DNA of 64,000 nucleotides from Dyadobacter sp. SG02 (GTDB lineage: Bacteria; Bacteroidota; Bacteroidia; Cytophagales; Spirosomataceae). Shown here in pieces: positions 15,778 to 24,529 of this stretch (its first letter is position 1; the number at the start of each line of letters is the position of its first letter). The stretch spans positions 418,055 to 482,054 of the forward strand of contig NZ_FNYL01000004.1 in assembly GCF_900109045.1 (NCBI RefSeq), written 5' to 3'. A program made the position numbers and the translations under genes. The notes beneath the pieces were generated by a model. The model was not told where the DNA came from, made no database searches, and saw nothing but the letters and a program-made list of their open reading frames with translations.

Positions 15778-17073
15778 ATGGAGCAAACTTTACAAAAAGA
15801 CGACACTACCTGGCGCCTTAAAGCCATTATCGGCGGATCAGCCGGGAATCTCGTGGAGTGGTACGACTGGTACGCCTATTCGGCATTCTCCCTCTATTTT
15901 GCCAATACTTTTTTTCCCGATTCCAATCCGACGGTCCAGCTGATCAATACGGCAGGCATTTTCGCGGTAGGTTTTCTCATGCGTCCTATCGGTGGATATG
16001 TTTTTGGAAAACTGGCGGATAATCGTGGCCGGAAAGTGGCGATGACCGTGTCGGTGCTGTTGATGTCGCTCGGTTCGCTGCTGATCGCTTTCCTGCCGGG
16101 TTATAACAGTATAGGGATTGCCGCGCCATTGTTGCTCTTGATCGCCCGTTTGCTCCAGGGGCTCAGCGTCGGGGGCGAATATGGTACCTCCGCGACCTAT
16201 CTCAGCGAAGTGGCGACGGAAGAAAAACGCGGCTTTTTTTCCAGTTTTCAATATGTAACACTCATCGGCGGGCAGCTCATTGCATTGGGTTTGCAATTGA
16301 TTTTACAAAATATCTTCCTCTCCGACCAGCAAATGCACGATTGGGGCTGGCGCATTCCGTTCGTGATCGGGGCAATGCTGTCGCTGGTTGCATTATACCT
16401 GCGCGCTCACCTGAACGAAACGGAAGCTTTTCAATCCAAAGACTTGAAAGTAAAAAAAGAAGGCTCGCTGAAAGAGCTGATGAAGCATCCCAAGGCCGTT
16501 CTGGTGGTAATAGGCCTTACTTCGGGCGGTACGCTGGCATTTTACACGTACACGACTTACATGCAGAAGTTCCTGGTCAATACGGTCGGACTTACAAAAT
16601 ACCAATCGACAATACTGACTTTCTGTTCGCTATTCATTTTTGCCGCATTGCAGCCGGTTTTCGGTGCCCTCAGCGATCGCATCGGTCGCAGGCCATTATT
16701 AATTGGTTTCGGGGTTTTAGGAACGCTGTTCACTTTCCCGCTGCTTACCACATTGAGTCACACGACTGAAATGTGGCCGGCATTCGGGCTATTAATGGCT
16801 GCATTGATCATCGTAAGCGGCTATACCTCCATTAATGCGGTGGTGAAAGCCGAGCTGTTTCCCGTAGAGGTACGCGCATTGGGCGTGGGGCTACCCTATT
16901 CGATTGCCGTGGCGGTATTTGGCGGGACGGCCGAGTACCTGGCATTATGGGCCAAAAACCTGGGGCATGAGACCTGGTATTACTGGTATGTGACTATCTG
17001 CATTTTCATGTCACTGGTCGTCTATATCCGGATGAGGGATACCAAACACACTTCTCTGATCGAAAAACATTGA
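15778..17073 (+). CDS. MFS transporter, metabolite:H+ symporter (MHS) type
   Basis: The 431-residue protein has twelve predicted membrane segments and the hallmarks of the MHS branch of the major facilitator superfamily, which includes the 2-oxoglutarate carrier KgtP and the proline/betaine carrier ProP. These are GNLVEWYDWYAYSAFS at the start of helix 1, GFLMRPIGGYVFG, the loop DNRGRKVAM and RLLQGLSVGGEYGTSATYL. The second half repeats the loop as SDRIGRRPLL. It would import an organic acid or osmolyte with protons. It follows the hydrolase gene by 24 bases. The exact substrate is not deducible. Confidence 0.88.
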   Translation: MEQTLQKDDTTWRLKAIIGGSAGNLVEWYDWYAYSAFSLYFANTFFPDSNPTVQLINTAGIFAVGFLMRPIGGYVFGKLADNRGRKVAMTVSVLLMSLGSLLIAFLPGYNSIGIAAPLLLLIARLLQGLSVGGEYGTSATYLSEVATEEKRGFFSSFQYVTLIGGQLIALGLQLILQNIFLSDQQMHDWGWRIPFVIGAMLSLVALYLRAHLNETEAFQSKDLKVKKEGSLKELMKHPKAVLVVIGLTSGGTLAFYTYTTYMQKFLVNTVGLTKYQSTILTFCSLFIFAALQPVFGALSDRIGRRPLLIGFGVLGTLFTFPLLTTLSHTTEMWPAFGLLMAALIIVSGYTSINAVVKAELFPVEVRALGVGLPYSIAVAVFGGTAEYLALWAKNLGHETWYYWYVTICIFMSLVVYIRMRDTKHTSLIEKH

Positions 17074-17084
17074 TTTTAGCCCTC

Positions 17085-17108
17085 AAATGGCTTGGAAAAA
17101 AGCCATTT
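17085..17108 (+). terminator. Probable terminator of the MFS gene
   Basis: AAATGGCTT and AAGCCATTT form a nine-base-pair stem just after the MFS stop, followed by TCTCTTG, a weak pyrimidine tail. It immediately precedes the doxX-type promoter. Confidence 0.5.
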
Positions 17109-17112
17109 TCTC

Positions 17113-17143
17113 TTGACATAGTCCATTCAAAACTGTAACTTTC
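17113..17143 (+). promoter_or_regulatory. Promoter of the DoxX-family gene
   Basis: TTGAC at 17113-17117 and TAACTTTC at 17136-17143 are 20 bases apart measured from TTG, the spacing of Bacteroidota promoters, with one mismatch in the TAnnTTTG box. Transcription would start near 17150, just before the ATG at 17167. Confidence 0.55.
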
Positions 17144-17166
17144 TTGAAACCAAAATTTGAGAAGTT

Positions 17167-17601
17167 ATGAACATGATGGATCGAATCGAGCATTGGGGCG
17201 ATACGCATCATCCGGCGTGGCTGGATATTGTTCGTATTGCTTTGGGAGTATTTTTGTTTGCGAAGGGTATCAGCTTCATCAGCGATACCACCAAGTTGTC
17301 TCACCTGATTACCGGCCTCGACTTTCATTTGTATTCCGTCACAGCCGTGCATTACGTAGCTTTTGCGCACATTTTTGGCGGATTCCTTATCGCAATGGGG
17401 TGCCTGACGAGAATTGCGTCCATCATTCAGATTCCGATCCTGCTTATTGCCGTGTTCTTCGTGAATATCCGGCTTGGATTTTCTTATCTCAATTCAGAGT
17501 TGTGGCTTTCGATGATCACGCTCATGCTGGTGGTAACGTTCGCCATCGTAGGCTCCGGACGTTTCTCGATGGACGAGTGGATGAAAAACCACGACAAATG
17601 A
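17167..17601 (+). CDS. DoxX family membrane protein
   Basis: The 144-residue product has four hydrophobic segments in the DoxX layout, with ALGVFLFAKGISFI in the first and FAHIFGGFLIAMG in the second. Members are small inner-membrane proteins, some linked to respiration or redox stress, but most have no proven role. The gene has its own promoter and its stop codon abuts that of the AraC-type gene (17602), which runs the other way. The ATG at 17167 lies just after the predicted transcription start, which argues against any longer reading. Confidence 0.8.
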   Translation: MNMMDRIEHWGDTHHPAWLDIVRIALGVFLFAKGISFISDTTKLSHLITGLDFHLYSVTAVHYVAFAHIFGGFLIAMGCLTRIASIIQIPILLIAVFFVNIRLGFSYLNSELWLSMITLMLVVTFAIVGSGRFSMDEWMKNHDK

Positions 17602-18477
17602 TCAGACCATTTCGGGTGCGGCTTTATAGAGATATTTCCGCTTGTATTCCAAAGGAGTCATATCGGTAACCTTCTTGAAATGCCGGTAAAAGTTGGAAAC
17701 ATTGTTGAAACCGCACTCGAAACAAATCACTTCCGTTGCCATTTTATCCTCGATCAGGAACCGGCAAGCCTGGCTGATCCGGATTTCCACCAGAAAATCA
17801 TTATAGGTTTTCTTGGTCATCAATTTAAAATACCTGCAAAAGGAAGTAATGCCGAGATTGGCGATCGACGCCACATCCTGCAATGAAATGTCGTTGCGGT
17901 AGTTGGAAAGTGTATAGGCGTATATTTTGTTCAAACGCAACGTTTCGGCGTCGTTGGACTTATAGAATGCGTGCGCCGAGGCGATCGTCTCATATTCACT
18001 GGCCTCCGCCAGGATTTTCAGGATCGAAAGCAATGCGATCAGCCGGTCGAGATTTTCCGCATCTACCGCAGAATGCATCAGACGGATAACTTTCTCCTTG
18101 GCTTCCCCTCGTATTAAAAGGCCTCTTTTGGCTCGCTCATACAGTTTCGGAATTTGGTAAGCCTCCGGCAGCAAAAGCAGCTCACTACCTAGGCAATTAG
18201 GTAAAAAGTGGATGATAACCACTTCCGCTGCGGTATTACTGGTACCCTCTTCTACCCGCCAGGTATGCGGCAAGTTCTCGCCCAGCAGGATAAGCTCGCC
18301 GTCGGAAAAGTTGCTGATATTATCTCCGATAAACCTTACCCCCTTTCCTTTGACCAGATAATGCAGTTCAAGCTCCGGATGGTAATGCCAAACGGTGCCA
18401 AAGCCAGAATCTTTGTCATGACGGATGCTGAACGAAGTCCTCGAGGGAATAGGGACTTTATGGAAATGAGGTTTCAT
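17602..18477 (-). CDS. AraC family transcriptional regulator with N-terminal cupin
   Basis: The 291-residue protein has an N-terminal cupin sensor (about residues 20-110, with WHYHPELELHYLVKGKG and LLGENLPHTW). A C-terminal pair of helix-turn-helix motifs follows (about 185-285, with SLQDVASIANLGITSFCRYF and ECGFNNVSNFYRHFKK). Such regulators sense a sugar or other small molecule through the cupin and usually activate nearby catabolic genes. It lies downstream of, and on the same strand as, the symporter, aldolase and sigma-like genes, which makes it a candidate regulator of them. Confidence 0.9.
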   Translation of the reverse strand: MKPHFHKVPIPSRTSFSIRHDKDSGFGTVWHYHPELELHYLVKGKGVRFIGDNISNFSDGELILLGENLPHTWRVEEGTSNTAAEVVIIHFLPNCLGSELLLLPEAYQIPKLYERAKRGLLIRGEAKEKVIRLMHSAVDAENLDRLIALLSILKILAEASEYETIASAHAFYKSNDAETLRLNKIYAYTLSNYRNDISLQDVASIANLGITSFCRYFKLMTKKTYNDFLVEIRISQACRFLIEDKMATEVICFECGFNNVSNFYRHFKKVTDMTPLEYKRKYLYKAAPEMV

Positions 18478-18628
18478 TTAAATCAATGCCGGCAGGGTTT
18501 TAGGTTGGCTGCCATTGCTCAATTTAAAAGAAATTTTTTTAATAATCCATCCTGTACAATGAGTAAAATGCTAAAAAAATACTATTAAATAACGTAATAC
18601 TAATATTACCCATCAATAGTTGAACCAG

Positions 18629-18952
18629 TTAGCTGGCGCGAAATGACTGTATACGATCCAGATACTGCTTGCGTGCAACGGGATCGCTGTATTTTTTCAT
18701 CTCCCCAAAAATCTGATCTTTCAGGCTACTGAACAGGTACGACTGGAAATTACCTTCGGCCCGTAGGTCACGCCGCTCATTCCAGATTTTGTTGAAGACA
18801 GAGTTGATAACATTCTCCGCTTCCGCTTCGTCTTTCAGGAGTACGGAACAAAACTTAAATGCCGCCACATGGAAGTAAGAACGGAGTTGTGTAAATGCAG
18901 CTTCGTCGCCCTGGGTTACCCGATCCAAAATTTGCTGGTTAGGAAAAGTCAT
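18629..18952 (-). CDS. Sigma-70 region-2-only protein
   Basis: The 107-residue product aligns by eye with region 2 of Bacteroidota ECF sigma factors: RVTQGDEAAFTQLRSYF (2.1), AAFKFCSVLLKDEAEAENVI (2.1-2.2), NSVFNKIWNERRDL (2.2-2.3) and NFQSYLFSSLKDQIFGEM (2.4). An ordinary ECF sigma factor would continue with a linker and region 4, the -35 reader. Here the frame stops at RIQSFRAS, and the AT-rich 150 bases that follow show no region 4 in any frame I read. It starts 31 bases after the aldolase gene, so it is probably on that transcript. It may be a regulator or decoy. Confidence 0.75.
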   Translation of the reverse strand: MTFPNQQILDRVTQGDEAAFTQLRSYFHVAAFKFCSVLLKDEAEAENVINSVFNKIWNERRDLRAEGNFQSYLFSSLKDQIFGEMKKYSDPVARKQYLDRIQSFRAS

Positions 18953-18983
18953 AGCTCAAAGATTAGGGTTTGGTCCGTTTGGG

Positions 18984-19964
18984 TTATTTCAATGGTGTTT
19001 CCAGTGCCTTTTTAAATACGCTCGGAATCCCGAGCTCGGCCTGTATGCGGTCTACCTCGTCCAGAAGCTGGTCGGCCTGTTCCTGCAACTCGTGCGTGAG
19101 CTCGCCCACGTCGCGGCGCGTGTAGGTGGAAATAGGGAAACCTCTTTTTTGCAGGCAATATTTAGCGATCGTCGGGTATGCCGAATGCACGATGTCCATC
19201 GAATCCACGAAGAACTGTTGCAGCGCCTTCACATCCTCCTGTCGTTCTGCATTGTTATAATTTTCACAGATCCAGACGATCAGTTCAGGATAAATATTCC
19301 CCTGAATGCACGACAACCCCGCTGCACCTGCATTGAGCGATGCCGCCGCATTCACCATATAGGCGTCGTACAGCCCAAAACGATAGTCGTCCGCAACCTT
19401 GATCCTGCGAACCACCTCTTCAATGTCCAGGGAGGTATCTTTATGGTAGATTACCCTGTTCGAAGGCAGTAGTTCAGCCAGCACTTCACTACTGATCAAC
19501 CTTTTATAAGGCACAGGACATTCGTAAAAACCCAATGGAATATCGCCCGTGAGGCTGATCAGTTCCTTTGCCCGTTGGATAAATACTTCGTCCGTTTCGT
19601 GCTCATCTGCCAGCAATCCGGTAATTACAATCACCGCCTGCACACCGGTATCATATATACGTCTGACGAACTGCGCCTGCTCGGGAATCGGCCCGCCGAA
19701 GGTGCCTGTCGCAACCACGGGCACGCGGCCCGCCGTATGTTCTACCACTGTACGCGTTACTTTCAAGCGCTCTTCTACCGATAACTCGTACATTTCGCTT
19801 GATAGACAGTTGGCAAACAGCCCCGCAGCGCCCGCTTCGAGGTATAGGTCCGTCAATGCTTTTAACCCATCGTAATCGACCTCCCCCGTTTCGAGAAAAG
19901 GGGTAAGCATGACGGGAATGAAGCCTTGCGGCAACGACACGGTGGAAGACGTTACAGATGACAT
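18984..19964 (-). CDS. Dihydrodipicolinate synthase/N-acetylneuraminate lyase family aldolase
   Basis: The 326-residue TIM-barrel protein shows the family's active-site residues: Tyr147 in GFYECP and the Schiff-base Lys175 in VIYHKDTSLD. The pyruvate-binding GTGE-like loop is altered to NCLSSEMYEL near residue 56, where most members have G(T/E)xGE. The family includes lysine-pathway DapA, sialic acid lyase and several sugar-acid aldolases. The changed loop and the position next to a sodium:solute symporter argue for a catabolic aldolase and against DapA. The substrate is unknown. It lies 67 bases after the symporter gene and is probably co-transcribed. Confidence 0.85.
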   Translation of the reverse strand: MSSVTSSTVSLPQGFIPVMLTPFLETGEVDYDGLKALTDLYLEAGAAGLFANCLSSEMYELSVEERLKVTRTVVEHTAGRVPVVATGTFGGPIPEQAQFVRRIYDTGVQAVIVITGLLADEHETDEVFIQRAKELISLTGDIPLGFYECPVPYKRLISSEVLAELLPSNRVIYHKDTSLDIEEVVRRIKVADDYRFGLYDAYMVNAAASLNAGAAGLSCIQGNIYPELIVWICENYNNAERQEDVKALQQFFVDSMDIVHSAYPTIAKYCLQKRGFPISTYTRRDVGELTHELQEQADQLLDEVDRIQAELGIPSVFKKALETPLK

Positions 19965-20031
19965 CGTGTATGATTTTATATATATGAGTAAGAAAAATCC
20001 TTCTAAATCCGACTCTCAGGCCGAACCCCGG

Positions 20032-21615
20032 TTACTTGCTGTGCAAAAGCACCTCTTTTTCAGCCGGTTGCTTGCGTCTCAGCCTGGTAAGCAGCACGCC
20101 GGTCAAAAAGATCGTCAGTGTTCCTACCACCATGATCATATTCTGGTGGAGCGGGTTTCGCAAATAGGAATAGGTGTCGGGCAGCTGGGTCGAGAACGTC
20201 ATCCAGACGATGACCACGATCCCGATAATGGTCGCGGTAAGCGCCTCGGTGTTTTTTGTACTTTTTGAGATCATACCCAGCAGGAACAACCCGAGCATAC
20301 CGCCCGCGAAAATCCCTGAAAGCATCCACCAAACGTCCAGCACGCTTTTTACCCCGATCATCGCTATACCTGTAACCATACCCAGCAAACCGAAAGCCGT
20401 AGTGGCGATGTAGAGCAGGCGCAGCGATTGCTGTGATGTAAGATCGGATTTGATATACTTTTGATAAATATCCACTGAGAAAACCGTCGCCGAAGCGTTC
20501 ATTCCCGAACTGATGGTACTCATTGCAGCCGACATAATCGCGGCGATGATCAGCCCGAGCAGACCTACCGGTACTTTCGTAACCATGAAATGCGGCATTA
20601 CCTTGTCGCCATAATCGGCCGGTGTGAGCGTCGCGGCGAGACTTGCGATAGCGTCCGAAGTTCCGCCAGGTAGTTTTTCAGCCGCTACCTGCATTTTAAT
20701 GGTTTGCAGCAGCTCCGGATTGCCCTGGTAATAAGCAAAAAGGCACGTTCCGAGCAAGAAGAATATCAGCGACACAGGCACATACAGGTACACACAAAGC
20801 CATACCGAACCGGCGGCTTCCTTCGCAGAAGATGTGGTATGGTAGCGCTGTACGTAGTTCTGGTCCATCCCGAAATTGTTCAGGTTCATAAAAAACCCGT
20901 AAAGCAAAATCACCCAGAACGATGCCGTAGTAAAATCCGGCGCCAATGTACCCAGACTGAATTTATCACTCGCTTTTCCAACTTCGATAATGCTCGGCAT
21001 CCCGCCCGATACCCCGGAAACCACCAGGTAAAGTATCACCAGCGCACCGATGGTCTTGATCACGCCCTGCACCACTTCCGTCCAGATCACCGCTTCCATT
21101 CCGCCCATGACCGTATACAAAACAATGCAAATGCCCACGACAATCATAATCGTCGACATCGGGTAACCTGTCAACGCCTGCAAGCTCAATGCAATCCCGA
21201 AGAATATCGATCCCATACGCGCGAGCTGCGTGAGCAGAAAGCAAATCACCGCATAAGTACGCGCCCACGGCCCGAAACGGTGTTCGAGGTGCGTATAGGC
21301 CGAAACTTCGCCGGTGCTTCTGTAAAAAGGAATGAAAAACTTCGTCGCTACCCAGGCCGCAAACGGCATCGACAAACTGAAAACAAAAGAACTCCAGTTG
21401 CTTCCGAATGCTTTGCCCGGCACGCCGAGGAAAGTATTGCTGCTCAAAAACGTCGCATAAATGGAAATGCCGATCGCCCAGCCGGGAATACGGCCCGAGG
21501 CTTTGGTAAACTGCTCGGCATTGGTATTCTTCCTTGAAAAGTAAACCCCTACCGCCACCATCCCTGCGAGGTAGGCAATCACAATGATCAGATCAATGAA
21601 AGGTAAGGATTTCAT
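20032..21615 (-). CDS. Sodium:solute symporter (SSS family)
   Basis: The 527-residue protein has 13-14 predicted membrane segments typical of the SSS family, with the N-terminal VGVYFSRKNTNAEQFTKASG. Helix-1-like GISIYATFLSSNTFLGVPG marks the sodium and substrate site, and VMGGMEAVIWTEVVQG follows. SSS carriers take up sugars, sialic acid, amino acids or pantothenate with sodium. The following gene encodes an aldolase of the NanA/DapA family, so the imported compound may be its substrate or precursor. Sialic acid is one possibility, but no other sialic-acid genes lie next to it. Confidence 0.88.
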   Translation of the reverse strand: MKSLPFIDLIIVIAYLAGMVAVGVYFSRKNTNAEQFTKASGRIPGWAIGISIYATFLSSNTFLGVPGKAFGSNWSSFVFSLSMPFAAWVATKFFIPFYRSTGEVSAYTHLEHRFGPWARTYAVICFLLTQLARMGSIFFGIALSLQALTGYPMSTIMIVVGICIVLYTVMGGMEAVIWTEVVQGVIKTIGALVILYLVVSGVSGGMPSIIEVGKASDKFSLGTLAPDFTTASFWVILLYGFFMNLNNFGMDQNYVQRYHTTSSAKEAAGSVWLCVYLYVPVSLIFFLLGTCLFAYYQGNPELLQTIKMQVAAEKLPGGTSDAIASLAATLTPADYGDKVMPHFMVTKVPVGLLGLIIAAIMSAAMSTISSGMNASATVFSVDIYQKYIKSDLTSQQSLRLLYIATTAFGLLGMVTGIAMIGVKSVLDVWWMLSGIFAGGMLGLFLLGMISKSTKNTEALTATIIGIVVIVWMTFSTQLPDTYSYLRNPLHQNMIMVVGTLTIFLTGVLLTRLRRKQPAEKEVLLHSK

Positions 21616-21741
21616 TCTACTTTTCGGGTATTTATAACTTTACCACAAAGAAACAGGATGAAGTTGATGCTTTTGTAGCGTTTTGTAGCCAGTTATTGTA
21701 CGATATTATCAAAGCGTGTTATGAATTTGTAAATAACGTAC

Positions 21742-22428
21742 TTAGGATTCTACCATACTCTTGTCTTTGAAGAAATAGCCGATGCCGACGGTCGAGATGA
21801 CGATCAAGGCAATCAGCACGATTTTGGTCGCCAGCCCTTCATTCGGATGTTCGAGCAAATAGCGGATATCCTGCGCTTCCTTACCTGCCCAAACGGCCAG
21901 AACCGTCCGTGGGATCATGCCTAATGTCCCGCCGGTAAGCACTTGTTTAAAGCGGGCACCGGCCATGGCAAAAAACAGGTTGGTAATGGCGAACGGCAGA
22001 ACGGGCGATAGTTTTGCAAAAAATATCAGCCTTAACTCATTTTTGTAAAACCGGCGCAACAAAGTCCCGACTTGTGGATAGACTTGAATAAGGTAACTTC
22101 TCACAGATGCTGCGTGCAGAAAATGCGCCGATACATATATAATGGCTATCGCGCCGATGTTCAATACAAAAAGCATGGGTAGCGACGCCCAGCCGAGAAA
22201 GTAGCCGTAAACCAATGCCAGAAATGTAGGAGGCGTGAGTGCGGCGGACGAAGCCAGGGTAAGTATCGCCGTTACCCCCAGCCACCATTCCACAGGCAGC
22301 TCACGGAGGATTTTTTCGTGGTTAATAGCCCAAGCCGTCATAATAGAGGTCGTCACCAATGGCACGATCGTCATCAATATGCTTACGACGACCGGAAGTG
22401 AGAATCTTTTTGGTGTAGACGTTTCCAA
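21742..22428 (-). CDS. TVP38/TMEM64 family (VTT domain) membrane protein
   Basis: The 228-residue polytopic protein has the VTT-domain layout: an N-terminal anchor, then ALTPPTFLALVYGYFLGW, and later FFAKLSPVLPFAITNLFFAM and GTLGMIPRTVLAVWAG. VTT (DedA-related) proteins are implicated in lipid movement across membranes and in envelope homeostasis. It lies 126 bases upstream of the symporter gene on the same strand, and its own upstream side faces metB divergently. Confidence 0.8.
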   Translation of the reverse strand: METSTPKRFSLPVVVSILMTIVPLVTTSIMTAWAINHEKILRELPVEWWLGVTAILTLASSAALTPPTFLALVYGYFLGWASLPMLFVLNIGAIAIIYVSAHFLHAASVRSYLIQVYPQVGTLLRRFYKNELRLIFFAKLSPVLPFAITNLFFAMAGARFKQVLTGGTLGMIPRTVLAVWAGKEAQDIRYLLEHPNEGLATKIVLIALIVISTVGIGYFFKDKSMVES

Positions 22429-22529
22429 GGCTAATCGGCTTTACTTTTTCTATTCGGATAACCAGTTGTTTTGACAAAAGGTTTTTGTGAACTTGCTTTT
22501 CTACATTAATATTTTGTTGCCCCTAAAAA

Positions 22530-23675
22530 ATGAAATTCGCAACCAAAGCCATACACGCCGGCATCGAGCCCGACCCAAGTACCGGCGCCATTATGACGCC
22601 TATTTACCAGACTTCCACCTACGTCCAGGAAAGTCCCGGCAAGCACAAAGGCTACGAATACGCCCGCAGCAGCAACCCCACCCGCACCGCATTGCAAACC
22701 GCATTGGCAGCGCTTGAAAACGGCAAACACGGCATTTGCTACGCCTCCGGCCTCGCCGCCACCGATGCAGTCCTGAAACTTTTCAAACCCGGCGACGAAA
22801 TCATCGCGCCCAGCGACATTTACGGCGGTACCTATCGGCTCATGAAACGCATTTTCGAGCCGCTGGGATTGGTTTTCAAGTTTGTGGACATCGAAGAAGT
22901 GGGCCAAATCGATAGATTAATTTCAGAAAGGACACGAATGGTATGGCTGGAAACGCCTACCAACCCGTTACTGAAAATCATAGATATCGGGCAAATCACC
23001 CGCATTTGCCAGGAACGCAATGTCCTCACCTGCGTGGACAACACGTTTGCATCCCCTTACCTGCAAAACCCGCTCGATCTTGGCGCGGACATCGTCATGC
23101 ATTCCGTCACAAAATACCTCGGCGGCCATTCCGACACCGTTATGGGCGCTTTGATCACCAGCAACGACGAGCTGGCCAGCCGATTAAAGTTTATTCAGAA
23201 TGCCACCGGAGCGGTACCGGGGCCGCAGGACTGTTTTTTGGTATTGAGAGGCGTGAAAACGTTGCATATCAGAATGCAGCGCCATTGCGAGAATGCAGGT
23301 CAGGTGGCCATTTGGCTCGCAGCGCATCCGAAAGTCGGGAAGGTGTATTATCCCGGCTTACCCGATCATCCCGGGCACGACCTGGCCGCAAGGCAAATGC
23401 GCGGCTTCGGCGGTGTGGTATCTTTTGAATTGAAAGACGACAGTTATGAAAAGGCCGTCCGCACCATGGAAAACCTGGAAGTGTTCGCGTTAGGCGAATC
23501 GCTTGGCGGGGTAGAGTCACTTTGCACGCACCCCGCGAGCATGTCGCACGGGGGCATGCCGCGCGAAGAGCGATTGAAAATAGGTTTGAAGGACACATTG
23601 ATACGTCTTAGCGTGGGCATCGAGGATGTCGAGGATCTCATCGCCGATCTTGACCAGGCCATCGGCACCGATTAG
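22530..23675 (+). CDS. metB: Cystathionine gamma-synthase/lyase family PLP enzyme
   Basis: The 381-residue protein belongs to the Cys/Met-metabolism PLP enzymes. It has [11 protein letters not shown] near residue 23, the YARSSNPTR substrate loop at 44-52, the cofactor ring-stacking region [10 protein letters not shown] and the PLP lysine Lys195 in [12 protein letters not shown]. The pattern fits the group that contains both cystathionine gamma-synthase (MetB) and cystathionine gamma-lyase; these cannot be separated by eye, so the symbol is provisional. No linked methionine genes lie beside it. Confidence 0.85.
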   Translation: MKFATKAIHAGIEPDPSTGAIMTPIYQTSTYVQESPGKHKGYEYARSSNPTRTALQTALAALENGKHGICYASGLAATDAVLKLFKPGDEIIAPSDIYGGTYRLMKRIFEPLGLVFKFVDIEEVGQIDRLISERTRMVWLETPTNPLLKIIDIGQITRICQERNVLTCVDNTFASPYLQNPLDLGADIVMHSVTKYLGGHSDTVMGALITSNDELASRLKFIQNATGAVPGPQDCFLVLRGVKTLHIRMQRHCENAGQVAIWLAAHPKVGKVYYPGLPDHPGHDLAARQMRGFGGVVSFELKDDSYEKAVRTMENLEVFALGESLGGVESLCTHPASMSHGGMPREERLKIGLKDTLIRLSVGIEDVEDLIADLDQAIGTD

Positions 23676-23684
23676 CATTCAGCA

Positions 23685-23715
23685 TTGCAATCGACCGTCA
23701 AAAATCTTACTTTTG
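23685..23715 (+). promoter_or_regulatory. Promoter of the DUF3127 gene
   Basis: TTG at 23685-23687 and TACTTTTG at 23708-23715 are separated by 20 bases and match the Bacteroidota -33/-7 pattern. Transcription would begin near 23722, about 34 bases before the ATG. Confidence 0.65.
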
Positions 23716-23755
23716 GAACCATTTTTGAAACGACACTAAAAAAACATAATTATCA

Positions 23756-24112
23756 ATGGAAGTATCAGGAACAGTCATTTCTCTGTTGCCGGAAGTTACC
23801 GGCCAGGGAAAAAACGGAATGTGGCGCAAGCAGGAATTCATTCTTGAAATACCTTCTCAATACCCTAAAAAGGTGTGTATTTCACTTTGGGGTGACAAAA
23901 TTGACCAGGCTAAGCTGCAAATAAACGACTCGGTAACGGCTTCTATCGACGTGGAGAGCCGCGAGTACAACTCCCGCTGGTACACTGAGGTACGCGCATG
24001 GAAAGTTGAGAAAGCAGGCGCGAGCGGTGGTAATGCCAGCTTCAATGCAGGCGGCGCACCACTTCCCCCGGTAACCACTTTCACCGAAGAATCGGACGAT
24101 CTGCCGTTCTAA
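23756..24112 (+). CDS. DUF3127 protein, OB-fold-like, with SSB-type acidic tip
   Basis: The 118-residue protein matches the Bacteroidota DUF3127 family: GTVISLLPEVTGQGKNGMW, then RKQEFILEIPSQYPKKVCI, WGDKIDQAKLQINDSV and REYNSRWYTEVRAWKVEK. This is a five-stranded pattern like a small OB fold. A glycine- and proline-rich linker leads to the final ESDDLPF, which closely resembles the conserved C-terminal tip of single-stranded DNA-binding proteins (DDDIPF). In SSB that tip recruits repair and replication enzymes. A single-stranded nucleic acid role is therefore a reasonable inference. It has its own promoter and is followed by crcB after 27 bases. Confidence 0.82.
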   Translation: MEVSGTVISLLPEVTGQGKNGMWRKQEFILEIPSQYPKKVCISLWGDKIDQAKLQINDSVTASIDVESREYNSRWYTEVRAWKVEKAGASGGNASFNAGGAPLPPVTTFTEESDDLPF

Positions 24113-24139
24113 CAACGATTAACCCACGGACCAGCCGCA

Positions 24140-24523
24140 ATGAACAACCTGATCATCGTTTTTATAGGAGGCGGATTAGGCAGCTTGGCGCGTTACGGAA
24201 TCGGAAGGGCTTTCGCGCAATGGCCGTCAATTTTCCCGTTCGGAACATTGACGGCCAATATTCTGGCCTGCCTCATCCTCGGCACATTTGGCGGATGGGC
24301 CACCTTCAAAACGCCCGATCTGGTAGCCGCTTCAAGGCTTTTTGTAGTAGTTGGTATCTGCGGCGGGTTCAGTACTTTTTCCAGTTTCAGCAACGAAACC
24401 ATTCAGCTCTTCATCAACGACCGCTGGGTGGAAGCTTCCCTCAACATTATCATCAGCATGATAGCATGTTTCGCAGCTACATTTTTCGGAATGTGGTTGG
24501 GAAAATCCTTTCTGGCAATATAA
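24140..24523 (+). CDS. crcB: Fluoride efflux channel CrcB/Fluc
   Basis: The 127-residue protein has four membrane segments and the Fluc signature residues: GGGLGSLARYGIGRA in helix 1, LTANILACLILGTFGG, and GGFSTFSSFSNE with the phenylalanine-rich fluoride path. Fluc channels work as antiparallel dimers exporting fluoride. The gene follows the DUF3127 gene by 27 bases on the same strand and ends seven bases before the convergent AlbA_2 gene. No fluoride riboswitch is seen in the short gap upstream. Confidence 0.92.
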   Translation: MNNLIIVFIGGGLGSLARYGIGRAFAQWPSIFPFGTLTANILACLILGTFGGWATFKTPDLVAASRLFVVVGICGGFSTFSSFSNETIQLFINDRWVEASLNIIISMIACFAATFFGMWLGKSFLAI

Positions 24524-24529
24524 CTGCTG

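Noticed and set aside
20704..21537. Long open frame (277 codons) on the plus strand
   Set aside because: It is antisense to the sodium symporter gene and encodes a histidine- and arginine-rich string typical of reading a membrane protein backwards.
18984..21615. Sialic acid utilisation operon
   Set aside because: Only a lyase-family protein and a symporter are present; no NanE, NanK or sialidase lies beside them, and the esterase at 54018 is more than 30 kb away. Kept as one possibility only.
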